Source of the DNA: Saccharopolyspora ipomoeae
Lineage (GTDB): Bacteria; Actinomycetota; Actinomycetes; Mycobacteriales; Pseudonocardiaceae
DNA: 64,000 bases
Reading direction: 5' to 3'
Assembly: GCF_029952525.1 (NCBI RefSeq)
Contig: NZ_JASAOF010000007.1
Location: 124,001-188,000, forward strand
Part shown: positions 25,948-35,135 of the stretch, piece after piece
How positions within the stretch are numbered: the stretch's first letter is position 1
Layout of the letters: each line of letters begins with the position of its first letter
Notes under the pieces: generated by a model
Told to the model about the DNA's origin: nothing
Database searches by the model: none
Seen by the model: the letters and a program-made list of their open reading frames with translations, nothing else
Position numbers and translations under genes: made by a program

Positions 25948-27275
25948 CGGGTGTCCTCGTCCGATGTGGACGATTCGTCGCGGCGGGCCCGGGAGAACGC
26001 GCCGAAGCGCGCTCCCGCGTCCGGCCGCTCGCCCTCGGCCCGCTTGGGGGCCGGGGCCTTGCGCACTGCGGTCAGGGTGCTCCCCCGGCGTCGCTTGGGG
26101 AGCTCGCCGGGATCGGTGGTCTCCGAGGGGGTTTCGGCGTGGGGGTCGAGGGTGTGCTCGACGGGTTCCTCGGCGGGGAGTTCGGGTTCGGCGCGCGGCT
26201 GGGTGATCAGCTTCTGCGGGATCATCACGACCACGCCGGTCCCGCCGCGCGCCGAGCCGCGGAAGGACACCGACAGCTCGTGCTTGCGCGCCAGGCAGCC
26301 GACCACGGCCAGGCCCAGCCTGCTGCCGGCGAGCTCGGCGAGGTCCAGCGGGGTGTCCGAGACCGCCTGCTGCGCGCGGGTGAGCGCGGCCTCGCTCATC
26401 GCCAGACCGCTGTCCTCGACGGTGACGACCACGCCGCTGTGCACCTCTTCGACGTAGACGTGCACCTCTTCGGTGGGCGGGGAGAACTTGGTGGCGTTGT
26501 CCATGATCTCGGCGAGCGCGTGCATCACGCCCTCGGCCGCGTAGCCGACGACGGCGACGGTGCTGGTGGAGTGCAACCGGATCCGCTGGTAGGCGCTGAT
26601 CCGGCCCATCGCGCCGCGCAGCACGCTCTCCATCACGATCGGCTTGCTCCAGCGGCGTCCGCTGCGCGCGCCGGTGAGCACCGCGATGCTGTCGGCCAGC
26701 CGCCCGGCCTGGGCGGTGCTGTGGTCGAGCTTGAGCAGGTCGGCGAGCACGTCCTCGGACTCGTGCCTGCCTTCCATCTCGCGCAGGTCGGCGAGCATGC
26801 CGGTGGCCAGCGCTTGCACCCGGCCGGCGGCGTTGGAGCAGGTGGACAGGGCTGCGGCGCGCAGCTTCTCGCCGGCGGCCAGTTCCTTCGACAGCGCCTT
26901 GATGACGCGGCGGTGGGGGATGCCGAAGCTCTGGTTGAGCTCCTTGGCCGCTTCCTCGGCCCCGGCTCCGGCGCGCAGGTCGCGGGCGAGGGTGGGCAGC
27001 GCCTCGTCGGCCAGCCGCACGAGGTCGCTGTTCATCCTGGTGGCGGCGAGCCGGTAGTGGCGGGTCATCTGGACGCCGCGCACGACTCCGCCGACGGCCG
27101 CCGACAGGGCGAGCACGAGCAGCGCGCCCACGGCGGCGATGGGGGTTTCGAGCGGGCCCTGGAACAGCGCCCAGCCGAGCAGCGCGCCGGACAGCCCCAG
27201 GGTCAGCAGGAACGCGACGACCACCGGATACCGGTAAGGGAACTCTCCTCGGGGCACGGGGTTGTCGGTCGACAT
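25944..27275 (-). CDS. cvnA: Conservon sensor histidine kinase-like protein CvnA
   Basis: A 443-residue protein from ATG 27275 (GAGGAA site). Two membrane helices lie near the N-terminus (VVVAFLLTLGLSGALLGWALF and VGALLVLALSAAVGGVV). A helical dimerisation region follows, then an HATPase domain with EIMDNATKFSPP, VTVEDSGLAMSE and GSRLGLAVVGCLARKH. The tail is Pro/Glu-rich. The phospho-acceptor His of ordinary kinases is not evident, as in other CvnA proteins. It is first gene of the five-gene operon. Confidence 0.92.
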   Translation of the reverse strand: MSTDNPVPRGEFPYRYPVVVAFLLTLGLSGALLGWALFQGPLETPIAAVGALLVLALSAAVGGVVRGVQMTRHYRLAATRMNSDLVRLADEALPTLARDLRAGAGAEEAAKELNQSFGIPHRRVIKALSKELAAGEKLRAAALSTCSNAAGRVQALATGMLADLREMEGRHESEDVLADLLKLDHSTAQAGRLADSIAVLTGARSGRRWSKPIVMESVLRGAMGRISAYQRIRLHSTSTVAVVGYAAEGVMHALAEIMDNATKFSPPTEEVHVYVEEVHSGVVVTVEDSGLAMSEAALTRAQQAVSDTPLDLAELAGSRLGLAVVGCLARKHELSVSFRGSARGGTGVVVMIPQKLITQPRAEPELPAEEPVEHTLDPHAETPSETTDPGELPKRRRGSTLTAVRKAPAPKRAEGERPDAGARFGAFSRARRDESSTSDEDTR

Positions 27276-27660
27276 CAACGGTTCCTCATCGCCGGATGCG
27301 GGGTGGGGGCTCGCTTGGGCGCGCGGGTACGCGAAGCAGATAGTAACGGAGAGCATACAGCCGATGACTCTCTTTTGGGTGATGCTCGCCTCAATGTGCC
27401 AACCAACGCCTTATTCGATCTTCAATCCGGACACCACTCGGCCAGTTCCGGCAGTAGTTCTTTCGGTTTTTCACAGAACTGGAAACGCATTTTTCGCCCA
27501 CTCGCGGAACGGAGCGAGGGCCGTTCGCAGATCTTGCGCACTACTCCAGAGAGGTGACGCTGCGTCACTGCGCTGCGGATTTTTCACCTGATCAGTACGA
27601 GGTGCGATCACTACGCTACGCAGCAGTGAAGTTACCCGCGGACACCTTGGCGGCTGACCG
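27276..27660. other. Divergent intergenic region, conservon / methyltransferase
   Basis: This 385-bp spacer is less GC-rich than its surroundings. No gene is credible. The inverted repeat GTGACGC-T-GCGTCAC (27554-27568) is a candidate operator about 90 bp before the methyltransferase start. Confidence 0.45.
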
Positions 27661-28458
27661 ATGATCACCAGGACGCTCGACCTGGACCGCCCGAGCGACG
27701 CGCGCGTCCACGACTACCTGCTCGGCGGCGGCAGCAACTTCGCCGCCGATCGGGCGCTGGCCCGCCGCATCCTCGCCGCCGCCCCCTCGGCCCGGCTCGA
27801 CGCGCTGGCCAACCGCGACTGCCTGCGGCGGATGATCCGCACCTGCCTCGAGCACGGCGTCGACCAGTTCCTCGACCTCGGCTCCGGCATCCCCACCGCG
27901 GGCGGCCCGCACGAGATCGCCCCCGACTCCCCCGTGGTCTGCGTCGACAACGAGCACCTCGCCGCCACCCAGGGAGAACTCCTGCTGAGCGGCAGCGGCA
28001 ACGCCGCGATGGTGCACGCCGACGTGCGCGATCCGAACGCGGTGCTGGCCGCCGAACCGACCCGGCGGCTGCTGGACCTCGATCGCCCGGTGGCGGTGCT
28101 GCTGTTCGGCGTGGCCCACCTGTTCGGGGAGCACCACCACCCCGCCGAGGTCATCCGCGGCTACACCGGCGCGCTGGCGCCCGGGTCGTTCCTGGCGTTG
28201 TCGCACCTCACCGACGAGTTCGCGCCGCAGCAGGCGCGCGACCTGCTCGCCGCGCTGCCCGGCTGCCCGCCCCCGGCGCTCCGGGACCGGGCGAGCCTGA
28301 TGTCGTCCCTCGAAGGCCTCGAAGCGGTCGACCCGGGCGCGGTGCCCGCCTCCGACTGGAGACCCGACGCCACCTCCGAGGACCTGCGCGTCACCGAACC
28401 GCTGAGCTTCGCGCTGCTGGCTCGCACCCCGGGTCGCCCGAACAGCCCAGGAAGCTAG
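27661..28458 (+). CDS. SAM-dependent methyltransferase, Methyltransf_19 (DUF574) family
   Basis: A 265-residue protein. It starts with the family hallmark RPSDARVHDYLLGGGSNFAADRALA, followed by the SAM-binding motif FLDLGSGIPT (about 76) and an acidic residue at VVCVDNEH. This family is greatly expanded in actinomycetes; substrates are mostly unknown. It is monocistronic, divergent from the conservon. Confidence 0.87.
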   Translation: MITRTLDLDRPSDARVHDYLLGGGSNFAADRALARRILAAAPSARLDALANRDCLRRMIRTCLEHGVDQFLDLGSGIPTAGGPHEIAPDSPVVCVDNEHLAATQGELLLSGSGNAAMVHADVRDPNAVLAAEPTRRLLDLDRPVAVLLFGVAHLFGEHHHPAEVIRGYTGALAPGSFLALSHLTDEFAPQQARDLLAALPGCPPPALRDRASLMSSLEGLEAVDPGAVPASDWRPDATSEDLRVTEPLSFALLARTPGRPNSPGS

Positions 28459-28469
28459 ACTGTCCGCTC

Positions 28470-28494
28470 GAAACCCACCTCTACCAGGGGTTTC
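28470..28494 (+). terminator. Possible terminator after methyltransferase
   Basis: A 7-bp stem GAAACCC/GGGTTTC (28470-28476 with 28488-28494) is followed by TTTCGG. The right arm can alternatively pair with GAAACC at about 28503-28508, giving two competing hairpins before the acyltransferase start. Confidence 0.5.
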
Positions 28495-28527
28495 TTTCGG
28501 ACGAAACCGACCTTCGAGGTAGCGAGC

Positions 28528-29637
28528 GTGCAGGAACTCACCACCGCGGCGCCAACGCGGCGCAGCACCCGGAAGGTCAGCTGGGACGTGGTGCGCACGG
28601 CGTGCGTGGTGCTGGTGATGCTCTACCACGCGACCCACATGAGCACGGTGACTCACCCCGAGCTCTCCCCGCGCGTGCTGACCTTCCCGTACCAGGTGGG
28701 CGCGAGCCTGCTGCTGGTGATCTCGGCGTACTTCGCGGCGGCCACCATCGGGCGCGGCAGCCTGCGCCGGTACTGGTGGAAGCGGATGGCGCGGCTGGTA
28801 CCGCCGTTCGTCGGCGCGGTGGTGCTGATCTGGCTGGTCCTGCGGTTCCTGCGACCACCCGCGTGGATCGAGCCCAGCGGCGCCGACCTGGTGCACCACC
28901 TGCTCATGCTGTGGAACTGGAAGCCGCTGGAGTACGCCTTCCTGGACGGTTCACATTGGACGGTCCCGCTGCAGCTGATGGGGTTCACCTTCGCCGCGCT
29001 GCTGTTCGCCACCAAGTGGGGCCACGGCAACAAGATCGTCTGGGTGATGTGGACAGCTGTACTGCTCCCGCTCGCCCAGTGGCACCTGCGCATCTCCGGG
29101 GTGCCCGAGACCTACCGGATGCTGGTGGACGGCTTCGGCGCGCACCGCTGGCACCTGTTCGTCGCCGGGGTCGCGATCTGGATGGTCTCCACCGGCCGCC
29201 TCGGGCGCGGCCACTTCGCGCTGCTGCTCGCGGCCTGCATGGGCGCCCAGGCCGTGCACAACTACATCCGGCTCCCCGACGGCGCGCTGGACTGCGACTG
29301 GGGTTCGACCATCGCCGTCTGGATCGGGCTGCTGGTGCTGACGCTGGTGGCCTGCGGCCCGGACTGGCCGCTGCCGCCCGCGGCGGCGCGCGCGGCGACC
29401 TGGTTCGCCGGGATCTCCTACGGCGTGTTCCTGTCCCACCAGACCATCGGCTACGTCCTGCTGCACTACCTCGACGTCAGCGGCGTGCCGCCGCTGCTGC
29501 AGACCCTGGCGGTGCTGGTCACCGGCACCGCGGTGGGCTGGGCGCTGACCGAGGTGGTCGAGCGGCCCGCCCACGACTTCCTGATCGGCCTCTACGACCG
29601 GACGTTCGCCGAGAGCGGGTCGCGTCAGAGCGGATGA
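28528..29637 (+). CDS. Acyltransferase 3 family membrane protein
   Basis: A 369-residue protein with about ten membrane helices. The catalytic-type His lies in VVLVMLYHATHM (about residue 35), and the conserved Arg segments YWWKRMARLVPPF follow helix 2. The C-terminal helices end in VVERPAHDFLIG, the ERP signature. Family members O-acylate sugars or lipids at the membrane; the substrate cannot be read from sequence. The GTG start is 28528. Its 3' end overlaps the convergent peptidase gene by 13 bp. Confidence 0.83.
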   Translation: MQELTTAAPTRRSTRKVSWDVVRTACVVLVMLYHATHMSTVTHPELSPRVLTFPYQVGASLLLVISAYFAAATIGRGSLRRYWWKRMARLVPPFVGAVVLIWLVLRFLRPPAWIEPSGADLVHHLLMLWNWKPLEYAFLDGSHWTVPLQLMGFTFAALLFATKWGHGNKIVWVMWTAVLLPLAQWHLRISGVPETYRMLVDGFGAHRWHLFVAGVAIWMVSTGRLGRGHFALLLAACMGAQAVHNYIRLPDGALDCDWGSTIAVWIGLLVLTLVACGPDWPLPPAAARAATWFAGISYGVFLSHQTIGYVLLHYLDVSGVPPLLQTLAVLVTGTAVGWALTEVVERPAHDFLIGLYDRTFAESGSRQSG

Positions 29638-30986
29638 CGCTCCACCCGCCGCTGGTCCAGCGACGTGCTGCGCAGCTCCGGAGCCTCCACCCCGGCCCAG
29701 CGGCGCACCGTCGCCTCGGCCTCCGCCCGCCGGTCGGCGGGCAGTCCCGCGATGTCGGCCCCGTGGTTGGCGCCCGGCACCAGGTACGAGTGCGAGTCCA
29801 GCGGGCTCGGCTCGAACGGTTCGGCGCTCCACGGGTCGTTCTGGCCGTTGACGAACATCAGCTCCGAGCCGCGGCTGCGGACCCAGTCGTCGACCTCGCC
29901 CATGACTCCCGGCTCGAACTCCATCGGGATCTCGCGCGGCACCAGGTTGCGCGGTTGGCTCAGCTCCCGGTGGTGCAGCAGGTCGGCCAGCGGCTCGTCG
30001 GAGACGTCGGGCCAGCCCAGCTGCGTTCCGGCCTGGTAGTAGTACGGCGCGTAGGGCTCCATGCCCTGGTCGGTGTAGAACGCGAACTCGACCGTCTCGT
30101 CCAGGAAGCGGTAGATCTCGTCGGTGCTCGCGGTCGGCGCCGGGACCTGCCCGCAGTCCTGCTGGCCGCGGTACTGCCAGAAGCTCCACGGCGCGTCGAG
30201 CACGACCAGCTCCAGGCCGCGGTCGATGTCGCCGATGATCCGGTCGAAGGTCATCCGCTGCTCGTCGGCGAAGGCCTGGAACTTCGCGATCATCTCCGGC
30301 CGGCGGATCAGCGCCTCCCGCTGCACGGCCGTCAGCGCCTCGCGACACGCTGGATCGGTACCGACCGATGAGAGGAACCCGTCGTACGCGTCGTGAGCGT
30401 TGTCCACATCGTTCGGTGCGACGTACGCAACGGTTCCGTCCACGTCGTCCGGGTAGAAGTGGCGGTGGTAGACCGCCGTCATGCCGCCCTTGCTCGCACC
30501 GGTGGTGATCCACTGCCGATCGAAGATCCCGCGCAGCGCCGAGATCACCTCGTGCTCGTCGGTGGCGGCCTGCCAGATGTCGAGATCGTTCCAGTCGGCG
30601 GGTTCCGGCCGCGACGGGGTGAAGAAGCGGTGCTCCAGCGCGATCTGGTTGCCGTCGACCAGCTGCGTCGGTTCGGTGCGGTAGGTGCTGGTGGGCAGCC
30701 CGTAGCCGGTCGTGTGGAGCACGGTCGGGCGGGAGGTGTCGCGGTGCAGCAGCGTGAGCCGCTGCTGGAACGTCCCGGCCTCGGGGTGCCGGTGATCGGC
30801 CGGCTGGGCGAAGGTGAGGTCGAACAACCGGAATCCCGGTTCGGTGGGCCGTTCGCCCACCACCGTCAGGCCCGGCACCCGCTCCAGCCGCTGCGCGAGC
30901 CCATCCGGAGGGGCCGCCTCCGCGGGCATCCCGACCAGCGTCAACGCGCAGGCCGCGGCGATGGTCCCCCATCCGCGCCAGTTCAT
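29625..30986 (-). CDS. Secreted S37-family tripeptidyl aminopeptidase
   Basis: A 453-residue protein with an N-terminal signal peptide (WGTIAAACALTLVGMPAEA, cleavage after AEA). The nucleophile elbow is GASKGGMTAVYH (about residue 174), followed by VAYVAPNDVDNAHD. A late His is in VPGANHGADI. These match the PS-10/S37 serine peptidases of Streptomyces, which release N-terminal tripeptides outside the cell. The ATG at 30986 has GGGAGG upstream. Confidence 0.85.
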   Translation of the reverse strand: MNWRGWGTIAAACALTLVGMPAEAAPPDGLAQRLERVPGLTVVGERPTEPGFRLFDLTFAQPADHRHPEAGTFQQRLTLLHRDTSRPTVLHTTGYGLPTSTYRTEPTQLVDGNQIALEHRFFTPSRPEPADWNDLDIWQAATDEHEVISALRGIFDRQWITTGASKGGMTAVYHRHFYPDDVDGTVAYVAPNDVDNAHDAYDGFLSSVGTDPACREALTAVQREALIRRPEMIAKFQAFADEQRMTFDRIIGDIDRGLELVVLDAPWSFWQYRGQQDCGQVPAPTASTDEIYRFLDETVEFAFYTDQGMEPYAPYYYQAGTQLGWPDVSDEPLADLLHHRELSQPRNLVPREIPMEFEPGVMGEVDDWVRSRGSELMFVNGQNDPWSAEPFEPSPLDSHSYLVPGANHGADIAGLPADRRAEAEATVRRWAGVEAPELRSTSLDQRRVERHPL

Positions 30987-31086
30987 CCGACCTCCCGTGA
31001 GCACGACGATCGGAGCAACATAGCCAGCCGGGCGGAGCACCGGGAAGCGCGCGGCGTGTTCTCGACACGTCCCCCGCGCGCAGCAA

Positions 31087-31160
31087 GGGGCCGCCCACCG
31101 GGTGCCGGGCGGGCGGCCCGTCGCTCACCCGGGGTGCGCGCGGTTGCGCACCCCGGGTGA
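31087..31160. terminator. Double hairpin terminator
   Basis: Two GC-rich hairpins follow the divIVA-like gene in its leftward direction. 31125-31139 pairs perfectly with 31146-31160 (15 bp, loop GCGGTT). 31088-31096 (GGGCCGCCC) pairs with GGGCGGCCC ending at 31119. Confidence 0.8.
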
Positions 31161-31170
31161 CGCGGTCACC

Positions 31171-32106
31171 TCAGACGGTGGCGTCGGCCTCCTGCGGCAG
31201 CGGCTCCTCGTCGCGCTGCTTCGGGACGTCCACGTCGGTTTCTCCACTGTGGACGGTTCCGGTCACGTAGGCGTCCGAAGCCTCGGTGTCCGAACCGGTC
31301 TCGGTGGCCACCAGGAACGGTTCGGCGTTGCCCAGGATCTGCTGCGCGGTGCGCACCTGCTCGGCCAGCTGCTGCCGGGTCTTGAGCATCGTCGCCGAGT
31401 ACTCGTCGGCCCGCACGATCCGGCGCTCGCCCTCGGCCGTGGCCTCGCGGACGCGGCGCTGGGCCTCCTCCCGGCTGGCCTGCTCGCGCTCGGCCAGGAT
31501 GCGCATGGCCTCCTCGCGGCGGGCTGCCATGGACGTCTCGAAGTCGTGCTCCACCTGGACACGGCGGTCTTCGGCCTCGGCGTCGAGCTGCCTGCGCTGC
31601 TGCTCGGCCTGCTTGGCCATCTCCTGCACCTCGGAGCGGGTGCGCGCGATCATGTCGTTGCGCTGCTCCTCGGACTGGCGACGCCACTCATCGGCCTCGG
31701 CGACGAGCTTCTCGTAGCGGTTGCGCAGCTCGGCGGCGGCCTGCTCGGACCGCGCCCACTCGTGCTCCGAGGCCGCCTGGGCGCTGGCCACGATCTCCTG
31801 CGCCTCGTCCTGCGCGAGCCGGACCATGCGGCGCATGCGGTCGGACAGCGCGTCCATCGAGATGGGTTCCTGCGCCTGCGCGTCGAGCTCGCGCTTGAGC
31901 TCCTCGACCTGCGCCCGCGCTTGGTCGAGCTGCGCGGACAGCTCGTTGACCTGGCTTAACGCCGAGTCCCGGTCCTCGGTGACCAGCCGCAGCTCGGCCT
32001 CGGTCTGCTGGATGTAGAACTTCACCTGCGAACGCCGGTATCCGTACCAGACGGTGTCGAAATCGGCCTTCAGCGGTACCAGTTCGCGGTCTTCGATGTG
32101 CCCCAC
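31171..32106 (-). CDS. DivIVA-like coiled-coil protein
   Basis: A 311-residue protein. The N-terminus (LKADFDTVWYGYRRSQVKFYI) recalls the DivIVA membrane-binding lead with its YRxxQV segment. Residues about 35-270 are near-continuous Glu/Arg/Ala/Gln-rich coiled coil, including MRRMVRLAQDEAQEIVASA. The tail is acidic and disordered. Actinobacterial DivIVA-type proteins recruit polar growth machinery at curved membrane. This one has an unusual LVPLKADFDTVWYG start and no other division gene nearby, so it is probably a paralogue. The GTG start is 32106; about 270 bp upstream has no gene. Confidence 0.8.
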   Translation of the reverse strand: MGHIEDRELVPLKADFDTVWYGYRRSQVKFYIQQTEAELRLVTEDRDSALSQVNELSAQLDQARAQVEELKRELDAQAQEPISMDALSDRMRRMVRLAQDEAQEIVASAQAASEHEWARSEQAAAELRNRYEKLVAEADEWRRQSEEQRNDMIARTRSEVQEMAKQAEQQRRQLDAEAEDRRVQVEHDFETSMAARREEAMRILAEREQASREEAQRRVREATAEGERRIVRADEYSATMLKTRQQLAEQVRTAQQILGNAEPFLVATETGSDTEASDAYVTGTVHSGETDVDVPKQRDEEPLPQEADATV

Positions 32107-32377
32107 GGTCTCACCCCACCTGAGTTGATCAATTGTGCTGGGAGCGAGCCACGCCCCGACGCGGCAAGTCCGTGCGCCACCGGTGATTCCTCCGCTGATG
32201 CGCCCGCCGGGCCGAAACCGACAACTTCGACGACATCACCGAACACCGATGCCACGGATCGCTATGGGTCCATCTTCCTCGCCGAGGCCATTGAGATCAA
32301 CTGCCCCGATTCCGGTGCAATGCAACGGACATCCGATGTTGACCATCCGGACACCCGCCCTGAAATGCCTGTTGGAA

Positions 32378-32953
32378 TCAGGTTTTCGCGCCCGGTTGCA
32401 GCATCCGCCGAAAAGTAGTCTCGATTTCATCTCGGCTCGGCACCGATTCCCGGACGATCCCCTGCAGCTGCCAACCGCAGAACAGCACCGACAGGGCCCG
32501 GCCGGTGGTCTCGTCGGTGTAGGAGGCGAACAGCTCGGCCAGCCAGGTGTCCCACTCCTGGCTCACCTGGCGCAAGGCCGGCTTGTGCAGCGCGGCGATG
32601 TAGAGCTGGTGCTCGACGGCGGTCTGCGCGCGGGCTTCCCCGAGGTAGTGCAGCACCAGGTCGGTGAGCGCTTCGGCCAGGTCGCAGCCGGGTTCGAGCC
32701 CGTCGGCCCACCTGCGCATGTTCTCGACGTCGTCCTCGGCGGCCTGCCGCAGGGCGCTGGCGAGCAGGTCGTCGAGGGTCGCGAAGTAGTAGGTGGTGGA
32801 ACCGAGCGGGACCCCCGCGGCAGCCGCGACGCTGCGGTGCGTGAGCTTCTCGACGCCGCGTTCGGCGACGACCTCGATCGCGGCGCGCGCGATGCGCTCG
32901 CGGCGGTCGGGGTCCTTGCGGCGAGCGGGCGGCGCGGGCTGCGTGGTCGACAT
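32378..32953 (-). CDS. TetR-family repressor of the choline-betaine operon
   Basis: A 191-residue regulator. The N-terminal HTH is ERIARAAIEVVAERGVEKLTHRSVAAAAGVPLGSTTYYFATLDDLL, the typical TetR form. The C-terminal ligand domain has a single GWQLQGIV segment. It is divergent from the betaine aldehyde dehydrogenase/permease/choline oxidase operon, with a 20-bp palindrome between. By analogy with BetI it probably responds to choline or betaine aldehyde, but its sequence is not obviously BetI. Confidence 0.82.
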   Translation of the reverse strand: MSTTQPAPPARRKDPDRRERIARAAIEVVAERGVEKLTHRSVAAAAGVPLGSTTYYFATLDDLLASALRQAAEDDVENMRRWADGLEPGCDLAEALTDLVLHYLGEARAQTAVEHQLYIAALHKPALRQVSQEWDTWLAELFASYTDETTGRALSVLFCGWQLQGIVRESVPSRDEIETTFRRMLQPGAKT

Positions 32954-33161
32954 GCGCTCGGTGTTCCTCCCCTGTCACGGCGCGTGAACGTCATCGGCAT
33001 CCGGGTGGCGGGGCCGGAGGAAGGGCCTGGGGCGTTCGGCCCATCCGGAGATCCAGCTTGCCACGTCGCGGTCGATACCGATGCGGTCCACGTCACCGAC
33101 CAGACGTTTGACCAGTTCAGAACGCATTTTTCCACGAGGTCGAACGTCATCGACCAGCAGA

Positions 33162-33181
33162 TGATGTACAGATGTACATCA
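33162..33181. promoter_or_regulatory. TetR operator palindrome
   Basis: TGATGTACA, spacer GA, TGTACATCA: the 9-bp arms are exactly complementary. It lies about 210 bp before the tetR start and 305 bp before the dehydrogenase start; TTAGTGT just downstream may be the -10 of the rightward promoter. Confidence 0.72.
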
Positions 33182-33485
33182 ATGGTGTTAGTGTCCTCTC
33201 CCGGCAGCGCAGCCAAAGGCTCCGCGAGGCGGGAAAGAATTGCGTCGCGCGGAATGGGAGAAAACGCGCCCGAAAGCCACCGAATGGAACACCAGGAGGT
33301 GAATTCGAGACCGATGCGTGCCGAGGACGGCACCATTCGGCGAATTGCTCCGCATCATCACCCGGTGCGGATTCGCGTGGCGACGAATCGACGTCCGCCG
33401 CATTGTGAACTCGCCGCCCGGGGCGGTGCGTGTTCCACGCGCGGACGAGGACGCGGACACACAAGCGACTTTACGGGGAAGAGCC
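33182..33485 (+). other. Long leader of the choline operon
   Basis: About 300 bp between operator and dehydrogenase start. It contains a strong AGGAGGTGA site (about 33294) before ATG 33313, which opens a frame without recognisable domains that reads into the dehydrogenase region out of frame. This could be a leader peptide or chance. The dehydrogenase's own site is GGGGAAG, just before 33486. No riboswitch is recognised. Confidence 0.35.
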
Positions 33486-34979
33486 ATGCCGCAAGCAGAC
33501 AATTCGGCAGCCACGTGCTACATCGACGGCAAGTGGGTCCCGGCCGCCGACGGCCGCACCCGGCAGATCCACTGCCCCGCTGACGGGCAGCTGGTCGCCA
33601 CCGTCTCCGAGGGCGGTCGCGCGGACGCCGAGCAGGCCGTCGCCGCCGCGCGCCGCGCCTTCGACGAGGGCACCTGGTCCACCGGCTCCGCCTGGGACCG
33701 CGGCGACCTGCTGCTGCGCGTCGCCGACATCCTGGTCCGCGACAAGGACGAGTTCGCCCGCGCCGAATCGCTCGACACCGGCAAGCGCCTGGTGGAGAGC
33801 GAGTACGACATGGACGACATCGCCGCCTGCTTCCGGTACTTCGGCAAGATCGCCGGCACCGACGCGGGCAGCCTCGTCGACACCGGCACGCCGGACGCGA
33901 TCAGCCGCGTGCAGTACGAGCCGGTCGGCGTCTGCGGGATGATCACCCCCTGGAACTTCCCGCTGCTGCAGGTGGCCTGGAAGGTCGCGCCCGCCATCGC
34001 CGCCGGCGACACCTTCATCCTCAAGCCCAGCGAGCTCACCCCCGCCACCGCGATCCTGCTGATGCGCGCGCTGGAGGAGGCCGGTCTGCCCGCCGGTGTC
34101 GGAAACCTGGTGCTGGGCAGCGGTTCCGAGGTCGGCTCGGTGCTGGCCGAGCACCCCGACGTGGACCTGATCTCGTTCACCGGCGGCCTGCACACCGGCC
34201 GCAAGATCTCGGCGATGGCCGCGCCCACCGTCAAGAAGGTCGCCCTCGAACTCGGCGGCAAGAACCCCAACGTGGTCTTCGCCGACGCCGACTTCGACAC
34301 CGCAGTGGACTTCGCGCTGACCGCGATCTTCCTGCACTCCGGCCAGGTCTGCTCCGCGGGCGCCCGGCTGATCGTGCAGGACGAGCTGCACGACGCGCTG
34401 GTCGACGAGATCGTCCGCCGCGCCGAGCAGATCCGCATCGGCGGCCCGTTCGACGACGACGCCGAGACCGGCCCGCTGATCTCGGCCGCGCACCTGCAGA
34501 AGGTCGACGACTACGTCCAGAAGGCCGTCTCCGAGGGCGCTGTCCTGCGCACCGGCGGCGAGCGGCCCGAGGGCGAGCGCTACGCCAACGGGCACTACTA
34601 CCTGCCCACGGTTCTCGACGAGGTGAAGCAGGGAAGTTACGCGGTGACCGAGGAATCCTTCGGCCCGGTGCTGACCGTCGAGCGCTTCACCGACGAGGAC
34701 GACGCGATCCGCATCGCCAACGACACGCACTACGGCCTGGCCGGTGCGGTGTTCACCGGCGACCCGGCCAAGGCGCAGCGGGTGGCCAACCGGCTGCGGC
34801 ACGGCACCGTCTGGATCAACGACTTCCACCCGTACCTCCCGCAGGCCGAGTGGGGCGGCTTCAAGCAGTCCGGCATCGGACGCGAACTGGGCCGCGCCGG
34901 TCTCGGCGAGTACCAGGAGGCCAAGCACGTGTACCAGAACCTGCGGCCCGGTCCGCAGAACTGGTTCTCCGCGAAGTAA
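33486..34979 (+). CDS. betB: Betaine aldehyde dehydrogenase
   Basis: A 497-residue ALDH. ATG 33486 follows GGGGAAG; upstream in-frame codons are not conserved-looking. NAD-binding site GMITPWNFPLLQVAWK (about 153), general base Glu in VALELGGKNPN (about 257) and nucleophile Cys in SGQVCSAGARL (about 290) are all present. It oxidises betaine aldehyde to glycine betaine. It is first gene of the operon and is followed by a permease and choline oxidase. The substrate assignment rests on the adjacent choline oxidase. Confidence 0.9.
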   Translation: MPQADNSAATCYIDGKWVPAADGRTRQIHCPADGQLVATVSEGGRADAEQAVAAARRAFDEGTWSTGSAWDRGDLLLRVADILVRDKDEFARAESLDTGKRLVESEYDMDDIAACFRYFGKIAGTDAGSLVDTGTPDAISRVQYEPVGVCGMITPWNFPLLQVAWKVAPAIAAGDTFILKPSELTPATAILLMRALEEAGLPAGVGNLVLGSGSEVGSVLAEHPDVDLISFTGGLHTGRKISAMAAPTVKKVALELGGKNPNVVFADADFDTAVDFALTAIFLHSGQVCSAGARLIVQDELHDALVDEIVRRAEQIRIGGPFDDDAETGPLISAAHLQKVDDYVQKAVSEGAVLRTGGERPEGERYANGHYYLPTVLDEVKQGSYAVTEESFGPVLTVERFTDEDDAIRIANDTHYGLAGAVFTGDPAKAQRVANRLRHGTVWINDFHPYLPQAEWGGFKQSGIGRELGRAGLGEYQEAKHVYQNLRPGPQNWFSAK

Positions 34980-34998
34980 GGAAAGGAATCCTGTGTTC

Positions 34999-35026
34999 GG
35001 TGCGGCGGACAGCGTTCCGCCGCACC
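34999..35026 (+). terminator. Intercistronic hairpin betB-permease
   Basis: An 11-bp perfect stem GGTGCGGCGGA/TCCGCCGCACC with loop CAGCGT lies 20 bases after betB. There is no T-run, so it is more likely an attenuator or an mRNA-stabilising hairpin than a full terminator. Confidence 0.6.
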
Positions 35027-35135
35027 GCCCGCAAAAGCATTGTGGGACGAGGGATTTCGCGCTAGCAAACAACCAACCCGCGTCGTCGCTCCTGCCTCCC
35101 GGCGGGAGGGGTCGGCCGGGGAAGGAGTTCGGGGC

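Noticed and set aside
23339..30986. Natural product biosynthetic cluster (P450, methyltransferase, acyltransferase, peptidase)
   Set aside because: The P450 belongs to the conservon, the other genes are separate units with their own terminators, and there is no PKS, NRPS, terpene or RiPP core.
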